Of a stretch of 64,000 nt of DNA, positions 36,637 through 43,480 are shown one piece after another (position 1 is the stretch's first letter; every line of letters begins with the position of its first letter). Under the pieces are notes generated by a model. The model searched no databases and was not told the origin of the DNA. It was given only the letters and a program-made list of their open reading frames with translations. The position numbers were made by a program, and so were the translations under genes. This stretch comes from Hyphomicrobiales bacterium (lineage in GTDB: Bacteria; Pseudomonadota; Alphaproteobacteria; Rhizobiales; Rhizobiaceae), in assembly GCA_900467685.1 (NCBI GenBank), contig UBQX01000003.1:124001-188000 (forward strand). Direction: 5' to 3'.

Positions 36637-37728
36637 TCAGGATTGATGCGTGGCGGCAGCTTTGACCAGGTCCTGCTGGTTCTGCAACTGGCCTTCATGA
36701 ACATCTGCGGCGTGGGCTGCGGCAATGGCTTCGCTGCGGGATACCTCGCGCTTCCAGGGCTGGCGGCCCTTCAGGACGCCTGATTCATGGACGATCTCTG
36801 CAACATATTCTTCCTGCCGGTAGGCCATGACGTGGATGCCGGAAACGCCTTCGATCTCCTTGACCTCGTTGATCATGTCGATGCAGATCTGCTTGCCTTC
36901 CTGCTTCTGGTTTTCCGCGCCCTCAAGCCGCTTGATGATGTTGTCGGGGATGTGGATGCCGGGGACGTTCGTCCTGATCCATTTCGCGGTCTTGGCCGAT
37001 GCCATCGGGCCGACGCCAGCGAGGATGAAGCATTTCTCGGCGTAACCGAGATCGACCACCTTCTTCATGTATTCCTTGAACATCGGAATATCGAAGACAT
37101 ACTGGCTCTGCACGAATTGCGCGCCGGCGGCGATTTTCTTGCCCAGGCGATAGGGGCGGAAATCGTAAGGCGGGGCGAAGGGGTTGATGGCGGCACCGAG
37201 GAAGACACCCGGCGGTGTCGTCAGCTTGCGGCCGGAGAGAAACTTGCCTTCGTCGCGCATGGTGCGGATCGTTTCGAGCATGGACATGCAGTCGAGGTCG
37301 AAGACCGGCTTCGCGCCCGGCTGGTCGCCGGCCTGCACGCCGTCGCCGGTGAGGCAGAGGATGTTCTGCACGCCCATGGCGGAGGCGCCGAGCACGTCGC
37401 CCTGAATGGCGATGCGATTGCGGTCGCGGGCCGAGATCTGCATGATCGGTGCATAGCCCATGCGGGTGAGCAGCGCGCAGATGCCGACAGAGGACATGTG
37501 GCAGTTGGCGCCCGAGGCATCGACGGCGTTGATGCCGTCCACCCAGCCTTCGAAGATGGCGGCGCGTTCGTAGACGTCTTCCGGATTGGCGCTGTCGGGC
37601 GGGTTGAGTTCGGCGGTGACGGCAAATTCGCCGCGGCGCAGGATGCGTTCCAGACGGCCGCGCGAGGAATGGCCGGGCAGGGGCTCCAGCGGCAGGCCGG
37701 GGTCGTGGGGATGCGTGTCGTTCATCAT
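36637..37728 (-). CDS. Methylenetetrahydrofolate reductase-like protein (MetF, acetogen-type partner of MetV)
   Basis: A 363-residue MetF-family TIM barrel with TAELNPPDSANPEDVYERA, GINAVDASGANCHMSSVG, RDRNRIAIQGDVLGASAMGV, LCLTGDGVQAGDQPGAK and AAGAQFVQSQYVFD. The FAD-binding pocket regions are recognisable. Unlike standard rhizobial MetF it is translationally linked to a Cys-rich MetV-like protein (ATGATG overlap), so it probably works as a MetVF complex, with the direction of reaction (methylene-THF to methyl-THF or back) set by the electron partner. Confidence 0.85.
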   Translation of the reverse strand: MMNDTHPHDPGLPLEPLPGHSSRGRLERILRRGEFAVTAELNPPDSANPEDVYERAAIFEGWVDGINAVDASGANCHMSSVGICALLTRMGYAPIMQISARDRNRIAIQGDVLGASAMGVQNILCLTGDGVQAGDQPGAKPVFDLDCMSMLETIRTMRDEGKFLSGRKLTTPPGVFLGAAINPFAPPYDFRPYRLGKKIAAGAQFVQSQYVFDIPMFKEYMKKVVDLGYAEKCFILAGVGPMASAKTAKWIRTNVPGIHIPDNIIKRLEGAENQKQEGKQICIDMINEVKEIEGVSGIHVMAYRQEEYVAEIVHESGVLKGRQPWKREVSRSEAIAAAHAADVHEGQLQNQQDLVKAAATHQS

Positions 37729-38288
37729 TTCACCGCTCCCTTGCCCTGCGCGGGTGCTTCTTTTGCCTTTGCAGCCAGCGCCGTGACGCGCAGCCAGGCG
37801 GAGGTTTCGCGCAGCGACTGATCCACCGGCTTCTGGACGTTCAGGATCGCGTCACCCTTTGCCATGTTCTGCGAGCCCTTCCAGGCCTGGACCCAGACGC
37901 AGGGCATGTCCGGCTCAACCTCGCAATGGCCGTTGGCGCGGACGCCGCCGCAGGGGCCGTTGCGGAGCTGCTTGGGACAGTTCATCGGGCAGCTCATGCC
38001 GGTGGAGGAAAGGGCGCACTGGCCGCACATGCGACAGTCGAAGAGCAGGCCCTTGACGTTGCGCTCGATGAACTTCACCGGCTTTTCGGCGCGGCTGTAG
38101 CCGACGGCCTTCCAGAAGGGGTGAAGCTTCAGGAAAAGATCGGCAAACAGATTGTAGAGGACCTCGAGAAAGCGCGAGTGGCGCACCGACCAGAGACGGA
38201 TCGTGTAACTGCGCCCGGCGCGACGCGATGGCGAGACGCCGGAGGGCTGGTAGGCGGTGCCGGTGGGTTTCTTGGCAGCTTCAGCCAT
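37725..38288 (-). CDS. MetV-like zinc/iron-sulphur subunit (MTHFR C-terminal domain)
   Basis: A 187-residue protein. The central region has the MetV cysteine pattern: LLFDCRMCGQCALSSTGMSC, PMNCPKQLRNGPCGG and GHCEVEPDMPCVWV. In acetogens MetV (DUF5981 family) binds MetF and carries Fe-S or zinc. The N-terminal 60 residues are basic (RRAGRSYTIRLWSVRHSRF). It overlaps the upstream small gene by 8 bases and the downstream metF by 4, so all three are tightly coupled. Confidence 0.85.
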   Translation of the reverse strand: MAEAAKKPTGTAYQPSGVSPSRRAGRSYTIRLWSVRHSRFLEVLYNLFADLFLKLHPFWKAVGYSRAEKPVKFIERNVKGLLFDCRMCGQCALSSTGMSCPMNCPKQLRNGPCGGVRANGHCEVEPDMPCVWVQAWKGSQNMAKGDAILNVQKPVDQSLRETSAWLRVTALAAKAKEAPAQGKGAVK

Positions 38289-38583
38289 TGTCGCGGCCTC
38301 CGGCATGAACGAGAGCGACCAGGCGGTCCTTGGAGTAGGCGGCTTCCAGGTCTGCTGCAGCCTTGTCAGCCTCTGAATCGAGATCGTCGGAGACGGCGAT
38401 CGGGTCGGCCTTGCGCCATTCCGCCAGATAATCATCCGTTTCGGCAGCGCCCGAGCGCATGGCGCACATATCGATGGCTTCGGTGAAACGCAGCGACAAC
38501 TCGCGTTTGGCCGATGTACGGCCCTTCTTCACGATCACCTGCGCCGGAATGTCGCGCCAATAGACGACGATAAGATCTGCCAT
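38281..38583 (-). CDS. Small conserved protein of the 'virulence factor' domain family
   Basis: A 100-residue protein starting MADLIVVYWRDIPAQVIVKK, followed by KRELSLRFTEAIDMCAMRSG. It matches a small rhizobial family that carries the label 'virulence factor' (PF13769-like, from memory). It is the first gene of the MetV-MetF-MeTr operon. The true function is unknown; its constant place suggests a role with the methyl-THF enzymes. A start 28 codons upstream is possible but reads as non-conserved. Confidence 0.7.
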   Translation of the reverse strand: MADLIVVYWRDIPAQVIVKKGRTSAKRELSLRFTEAIDMCAMRSGAAETDDYLAEWRKADPIAVSDDLDSEADKAAADLEAAYSKDRLVALVHAGGRDNG

Positions 38584-38759
38584 GATGGATTTGCCCTGCC
38601 TCTCCCCAGATCGCCAGAGCCTGTCCTGCAAGGCCTGCGAATGCAAGGAGAATGCACGCGCGCTCAAAGGTGGACGCCACTTGCCGCGACGTCGGGATCG
38701 CTCAAAAGCGACAGGGCGGGCCGTGAAGGCGTGTTGCGCTGCGACATCTTTAGGTCAGA

Positions 38760-38778
38760 CGTAAACATGGGGTTTACG
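38760..38778. promoter_or_regulatory. 19-bp dyad between the methyl-THF operon and the PAS-GGDEF gene
   Basis: CGTAAAC-ATGGG-GTTTACG has perfect 7-bp arms. It lies in the 320-base divergent region between the operon starting at 38583 and the gene starting at 38904, where a regulator could control both. Confidence 0.5.
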
Positions 38779-38791
38779 AATTGTCTCTAGC

Positions 38792-38855
38792 TTGAGATCC
38801 CAGTGGGGCTCAAAGTCTTGCGCTTCGTCAATCGAAGAGAAAGACAAAGACTTTG
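38792..38855 (+). other. Serial hairpins in the leader of the PAS-GGDEF gene
   Basis: TTGAG-A-TCCC-AGT-GGGG-CTCAA (38792-38813) is a 9-bp stem with one bulge. Its 3' arm overlaps CAAAGTCTT (38811-38819), which pairs with AAGACTTTG (38847-38855) and encloses CTTCG-TCAAT-CGAAG (38823-38837). The first and outer stems cannot form together. The remaining parts of this 320-base gap hold no gene that I can support. Confidence 0.4.
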
Positions 38856-38903
38856 TCGCCGTTTGATTGTATTTTTCAATGATTCTCTCGTCAGGTAGCC
38901 TGA

Positions 38904-40373
38904 ATGCCGAATTCTCGTGATGCGGATATTTTCGAACTCGCTCCAGTGGCGATGTGGATTGAGGATTTCAGCGACGTTCGTGCGCAATTTGACGTCTGGA
39001 AGGCGCAGGGCGTTGAAGACCTCCGCGCTTTCCTGCGTGAAGACGCTTCGCGCGTTTCCGCCTGCTCCAGCCGCATCAAGATCCTTCAGGTGAACGCCAA
39101 GACGCTCGAGGTTTTCGAAGCGCGCGATCTCGATGACCTGAAGGCCAACCTGGACAAGGTGTTCTGGGGCGACATGCTCGAGACGCACATCAACGAACTC
39201 GTTCAGCTCTGGGAGGGGAAGACAGCCTTTTCGAGCAGCGCCGTCAACTATACCTTGACCGGCCGCAGGCTGGACATCCAGCTTCGGGGCGCAGTTCTGC
39301 CCGGTCATGAGGCGACGCTCGGGCGCTTGCTGATCACGACCGAGGATGTGACGGTCCGCGAGGAAGCCCGCCGCGCCGAGGCACGCAATCGCCAGCATGC
39401 GGAGGGTATTTTCGAATATTCGCCTGTCTCGCTCTGGCTTGAGGACTTCAGCGCCATCTACAACCTGATGTCGCGCGTTCGCGAAAGCGGCATCGTGGAT
39501 TTCCGGGTTTTCCTCGACGTCCATCCGGAGTTTATCCAGCAATGCATGTCGGAGATCCGCGTTCTCGACGTCAACAAGGCAACTCTGGACCTTTTCGGTG
39601 CGTCGGATCGTGAGTTCCTGTTCAAGCGGTTGCCTCATGTTTTCCGCGACGCGATGGAAAAGCCATTCAAGGAACAGCTGATCGATCTTTGGGATGGCCG
39701 GCTTCACCAGCATCGTGAAGTCATCAATTATGCGCTGGACGGCAACGAGCGGCATTTGCTGATGAATTTCTCTGTCCTGCCCGGGCATGAGACGGACTGG
39801 TCGCTGATTCAGGTGGCGCTGACGGATATCACGGCGCGCAAGAAGGCCGAAGCCTATCTGGAATATCTCGGCAAGCACGACGTGCTGACGCGCCTGCACA
39901 ATCGCGCTTTCTACACCGATGAGCTGAACCGGCTGGAGCGCAAGTCGCTGCGTCCCGTGTCGGCGGTCATCATCGATCTCAATGGTCTCAAGGAGGCTAA
40001 TGACCAGCTGGGTCATGAGGCAGGTGATGCGCTTCTTCGCCGCTTCGGCGAGGTGCTGAACGGTGTCGCATCAGCTCCGGTCACGGCCTCGCGCATCGGG
40101 GGTGACGAGTTCGCCCTGCTGATGCCCGGCGCGGATGCGCGCGCGGCGAGTTCCATGGCCGATACGATCCGCGAACTGCTCAAGATCAACAACCAGTTCT
40201 ATTCCGACTCGCCCATCTCGATGTCGCTCGGCTTTGCGACCAGCGAACCGGGCGAAAGCATCGAATCGGTGGTGCGGCGCGCGGATGCCCTGATGTTCGA
40301 AGAAAAGCGCGCCTATTACGCCGAGAAGTCTTGCGGGGATCGGCACGCGGAGACGCGCAGGGTGGCGCGCTGA
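38904..40373 (+). CDS. Tandem PAS-GGDEF diguanylate cyclase
   Basis: A 489-residue protein. Two similar sensor repeats of about 155 residues occur in tandem: PVAMWIEDFS ... CSSRIKILQVNAKTLEVFEA (residues about 12-85) and PVSLWLEDFS ... CMSEIRVLDVNKATLDLFGA (about 173-240). The C-terminal GGDEF domain (HDVLTRLHNRAFYTDELNRL, IDLNGLKEANDQLGHEAGD) carries an intact GGDEF loop (RIGGDEFALL). No signal or membrane segment is visible, so a cytosolic ligand is sensed. It sits inside the methyl-transfer gene island. Confidence 0.88.
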   Translation: MPNSRDADIFELAPVAMWIEDFSDVRAQFDVWKAQGVEDLRAFLREDASRVSACSSRIKILQVNAKTLEVFEARDLDDLKANLDKVFWGDMLETHINELVQLWEGKTAFSSSAVNYTLTGRRLDIQLRGAVLPGHEATLGRLLITTEDVTVREEARRAEARNRQHAEGIFEYSPVSLWLEDFSAIYNLMSRVRESGIVDFRVFLDVHPEFIQQCMSEIRVLDVNKATLDLFGASDREFLFKRLPHVFRDAMEKPFKEQLIDLWDGRLHQHREVINYALDGNERHLLMNFSVLPGHETDWSLIQVALTDITARKKAEAYLEYLGKHDVLTRLHNRAFYTDELNRLERKSLRPVSAVIIDLNGLKEANDQLGHEAGDALLRRFGEVLNGVASAPVTASRIGGDEFALLMPGADARAASSMADTIRELLKINNQFYSDSPISMSLGFATSEPGESIESVVRRADALMFEEKRAYYAEKSCGDRHAETRRVAR

Positions 40374-40383
40374 ACTGCTTCAA

Positions 40384-40995
40384 TCAGACCGACGAACTCG
40401 CAGCCCTGTCCAGGGCAGGGGTCAGATCGCCATAGCCGGTGAACCGGTATTCATAGGCGAGGCCAAGGAAGTCGGCCGCCCATCTGGCCTTTGCCTGTAA
40501 CTCTTCGTCCTCGGTCTGTGCCAGATAGACGATCTTCTCGTAGTTCCCGAAGACCATCTGGATGAGCTCCGGATGCTTGTCGAGCTTGAGCGGCTCGATG
40601 ACGAAGGCCTCGAACTGGCGGGCGATCAGATCCGTCAGATAGAAGGCGGTGATCTCGTCGGCGCATTCGGCAAGGAATTTGTCGACGCCGGTGTAGAAGG
40701 CATAGCAATGCGGACCGGCGATCCGCTCAATCCCTTCTTCGGAGCAGATGCGGTCGATCTCGCCGCGCGTGCCGCATTCAGCGTAGCCGATGAAAATGCG
40801 CTCTATTCCCTCGGCGCGGGCCTCGGCGATCTTTTCGCGCAGAGCCGGTGCGATCTTGTCCGGATAGACGTGCCAGATGGCCGGCAGACAGGTGAGATCG
40901 ACATGGCGAAGGCCGTTGATCTCGCAGATGGCGAGGATCTCGCGGGCGAGGGCGCCGCACGCAATGACTCGGACCTTGCCTTCGTTCTGTTTCAT
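40384..40995 (-). CDS. DUF1638 family protein
   Basis: A 203-residue protein (MKQNEGKVRVIACGALAREI; LTCLPAIWHVYPDKIAP; GYAECGTRGEIDRIC; HCYAFYTGVDKF). The Cys and His residues in these four blocks are the conserved set of DUF1638 and look like a metal site. DUF1638 genes occur beside MttB-type methyltransferases and corrinoid proteins in many bacteria and archaea, so a role in corrinoid loading, repair or methyl transfer is likely, but unknown. The start at 40995 is 12 codons inside a longer frame. Confidence 0.8.
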   Translation of the reverse strand: MKQNEGKVRVIACGALAREILAICEINGLRHVDLTCLPAIWHVYPDKIAPALREKIAEARAEGIERIFIGYAECGTRGEIDRICSEEGIERIAGPHCYAFYTGVDKFLAECADEITAFYLTDLIARQFEAFVIEPLKLDKHPELIQMVFGNYEKIVYLAQTEDEELQAKARWAADFLGLAYEYRFTGYGDLTPALDRAASSSV

Positions 40996-41087
40996 TCGTA
41001 ATCCTTGGGAACCTTCGCGCGAGTCATGCATTACTTCGACGCCGGCGAAGGTGAAGCCGGGCCAACTTTTACATCAGGGGTAACACC

Positions 41088-41252
41088 ATGTCGAAATTTC
41101 GTTCGACCGTTTCCATTCTCGCAACCGCAACCGCGCTTCTGGCTCTCGCCTCCTGCGCCAATACGATCAAGGGCGTTGGCAGGGATGCCGCCGGTGCGGT
41201 GAATGCGACCCAGAGCGCAGCTCATAGCGTCGAGCACGCGGCGAAAAAGTAA
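41088..41252 (+). CDS. Entericidin-like small lipoprotein
   Basis: A 54-residue reading frame (ATG 41088, stop TAA 41250-41252) with an N-terminal signal and lipobox LALASC, then NTIKGVGRDAAGAVNATQSA and a Lys-rich end. This is the entericidin A/B pattern, a lipid-anchored stress protein. CAGGGGTAACACC serves as ribosome site, and a terminator follows 20 bp later. It is an unrelated single gene between DUF1638 and the corrinoid protein gene. Confidence 0.85.
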   Translation: MSKFRSTVSILATATALLALASCANTIKGVGRDAAGAVNATQSAAHSVEHAAKK

Positions 41253-41270
41253 TTTCGCTCACGAATTCAA

Positions 41271-41305
41271 GACGGTCGCTCCCGCAAGAGAGCGACCGTT
41301 TTTAT
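41271..41305 (+). terminator. Terminator after the entericidin gene
   Basis: CGGTCGCTC (41273-41281) and GAGCGACCG (41290-41298) form a 9-bp stem followed by TTTTTATTT. It also lies just after the convergent corrinoid protein gene and may serve both. Confidence 0.88.
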
Positions 41306-41308
41306 TTG

Positions 41309-42004
41309 TCAGGCGTTGAGGCTGTTGTGCTTGCGCTTGATGAAGTCCTTGGCGGTCTCCACAGCGACAGCCGCATCGCGACAATAGGCGTCGGCGCCAA
41401 TCGCCTTGCCGAATTCCTCATTCAGCGGCGCGCCGCCGACGAGAACGACGAGATCGTCGCGGATTCCCTTTTCCTTCAGCGTGTCGATCACGACCTTCAT
41501 GTAGGGCATCGTCGTGGTGAGAAGGGCGGACATGCCGAGAATGTCCGGCTGTTCCTTTTCGATCGCTTCCAGATAGGCTTCGACCGCATTGTTGATGCCG
41601 AGGTCGACGACGTCGAAGCCGGCGCCTTCCATCATCATGCCGACAAGGTTCTTGCCGATGTCGTGGATGTCGCCCTTGACGGTGCCGATAACCATCTTGC
41701 CCTGCTTGGGCGCGTCGGTGGCGGCGAGCAGCGGGCGCAGGATGTTCATGCCCGACTTCATGGCATTGGCCGAGAGCAGAACTTCCGGCACGAAGAGGAT
41801 GCCGTCGCGGAAGTCGATACCGACGATGCGCATGCCTTCAACCAGTGCCTGGGTGAGAACGTCGTAAGGCGCCCAGCCGCGATCCAGCAGGATGCGGGTG
41901 GCTTCTTCGATTTCCTCCTTCAGACCGTCGTAAAGGTCGTCGTGCATCTGCTGCACGAGTTCTTCGTCGGAAAGCTCGGAAAGAATGATTTCATCGTCAG
42001 ACAT
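41309..42004 (-). CDS. Corrinoid (cobalamin-binding) methyl-carrier protein, MttC/MtgC-like
   Basis: A 231-residue protein. Residues about 10-95 form the helical cap domain (LYDGLKEEIEEATRILLDRG), and the Rossmann domain has the base-off motif GDIHDIGKNLVG (DxHxxG; the His replaces the lower ligand of cobalt), then MSALLTTTMPYM and VGGAP. It accepts a methyl group from an MttB-type enzyme and passes it to the folate methyltransferase. A longer linker at the N-terminus (MSDDEIILSELSDEELVQQM) is typical of the free-standing carriers. Confidence 0.93.
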   Translation of the reverse strand: MSDDEIILSELSDEELVQQMHDDLYDGLKEEIEEATRILLDRGWAPYDVLTQALVEGMRIVGIDFRDGILFVPEVLLSANAMKSGMNILRPLLAATDAPKQGKMVIGTVKGDIHDIGKNLVGMMMEGAGFDVVDLGINNAVEAYLEAIEKEQPDILGMSALLTTTMPYMKVVIDTLKEKGIRDDLVVLVGGAPLNEEFGKAIGADAYCRDAAVAVETAKDFIKRKHNSLNA

Positions 42005-42023
42005 GGTCGCTCCCGCTCTGTCG

Positions 42024-42083
42024 CTTTGTTTTGACGCAATTCCGTACGCGAAACGGTTTTACACTTTCGCTGGAAGTGCTTCG
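42024..42083 (-). repeat. Rhizobial intergenic repeat, copy 2
   Basis: Read on the minus strand (GAAGCACTTCCAGCGAAAGT ... CGTTTCGCGTACGGAATTGC ... CAAAACAAAG) it matches the copy at 7943-8001 with scattered differences. It lies right upstream of the corrinoid protein gene. The rest of the gap to 42191 has one hairpin (TTCGGC-8 nt-GCCGAA, 42089-42108) and nothing else I can name. Confidence 0.6.
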
Positions 42084-42191
42084 AGCCCTTCGGCACTAAT
42101 TCGCCGAAACCTTACATATGCTTAGCTTAAGTTTTGTGTAACACGCAATTGAAAGCGACAGGCGGCGCACCGATCTGCGACGAGGGCTGGG

Positions 42192-43262
42192 TTAACGGAC
42201 GTTTCGTCGGTCAAACCGGGCCGCGACGAAGCGTGAGAAGACTGGCCCCAGGAACAGCACCGAGATGAACCGCGCCATCTGCATCGCCAGAACGAAAGGT
42301 TTGTCGACCGGAGAGGAGGCTGCGATGATCGCGACGGAATCGGCCCCGCCCGGACTTGTTGCCAGATAGGCCGTCAGCAGGTCGATATGGGCGAAGTGAG
42401 ACACGGCTAGCGCCAGCACTCCGCAAAGCGCGATCAGCGTGAGGATCGACAGAAACAGGACAGGCAGCGCCTTGAGCGCGTGCATCACGATCTCGCGGGT
42501 GAAACGGAAGCCGACATTCCAGCCGAAAAGCCCATAGGCAACGGCAAGCAGCCACATGGGCAGCGTGATCGTCACGAGCCCCGCGGCGTGGCAGGCTATG
42601 CCAATGACGATCGGCGCGAGCATGTTGATCGAGGGCCTCTTCAGAAGGCGCGAGAGAATCGGCCCGCAGGCGGCGATGGCCAGTGTCAGGAGAAGGCTCA
42701 GCGGGTCCACCGGCGGAAACCAGGGCTCGGGCGGCGGCAATTGTCCGGTTTGTCCGAGAACGAAGCGTGCTATCAGCGAGGCGGTGGCTGCGACCATGAG
42801 GACGCGCAGATATTGCATGAAGGCGACGAGGCGAAAGTCGGCGCCGGCTGCCTCGGCCATCAGGACCATCGCGCTTGCCGCTCCCGGCGAGGAGCCCCAG
42901 ATGGCCGTCGTGCCCGGCAGGACCTGATATTTTGCGAGCAGCCAGCCGATTGCGAAGCTCAAGGCAATAACGGAAAGAACAAGTCCAAGGAAGAGAAAGC
43001 CGTCCTTGGCGATTTCGGCAAAGACGGTCAGCGGCATGCCGCCCGCGATCATCACGCCGATAATCCCCTGGCAGAAGGCGACCAGCGGGGAGGGCAGGGA
43101 GAACTTCATGCCGCGCGCTGCCAGTACCAGGCCGGAAACCATCGGGCCCAGCAGGAAAACGGCGGGAAGCTGGAGCGCATGCAGCACACCTGTCAGCGTG
43201 GCTGTCAGCACAATGAGCAGGCACCAGTTTCTGACGCTGTTGCGGCTGTCGCTTTTGGACAT
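42192..43262 (-). CDS. AbrB-family membrane protein (PF05145 type)
   Basis: About 356 residues with ten or so membrane segments. The two-fold repeat of the AbrB/'ammonia monooxygenase' family is visible: FLLGPMVSGLVLAARG ... WGSSPGAASAMVLMA in the first half and MLAPIVIGIACHAAG ... ATSPGGADSVAIIAASS in the second. The family may be transporters; substrates are not known. It sits between the corrinoid carrier and MttB genes, so uptake of a methylated compound is possible. ATG 43262 is chosen; no strong Shine-Dalgarno. Confidence 0.8.
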   Translation of the reverse strand: MSKSDSRNSVRNWCLLIVLTATLTGVLHALQLPAVFLLGPMVSGLVLAARGMKFSLPSPLVAFCQGIIGVMIAGGMPLTVFAEIAKDGFLFLGLVLSVIALSFAIGWLLAKYQVLPGTTAIWGSSPGAASAMVLMAEAAGADFRLVAFMQYLRVLMVAATASLIARFVLGQTGQLPPPEPWFPPVDPLSLLLTLAIAACGPILSRLLKRPSINMLAPIVIGIACHAAGLVTITLPMWLLAVAYGLFGWNVGFRFTREIVMHALKALPVLFLSILTLIALCGVLALAVSHFAHIDLLTAYLATSPGGADSVAIIAASSPVDKPFVLAMQMARFISVLFLGPVFSRFVAARFDRRNVR

Positions 43263-43480
43263 GGGCGGGGACTTCGCTGGAAAGGCAGGCTTGATGCCGG
43301 GGCGTACAGCAGCAATCCGGCCGGCGCAAGGATGCAAGGCGGGAAAATCCGGGCGAGGCTTGCCGAATTTTTCTTCGCGAACAGCCTTGCCAGTGGCGCA
43401 ATTAGGAATGTCCGGCTAGGGCTATGGTCTAAGATCGTCTGTCATCGGCCGGAAGGGCCATCATACTGGGTGAGGGAACC

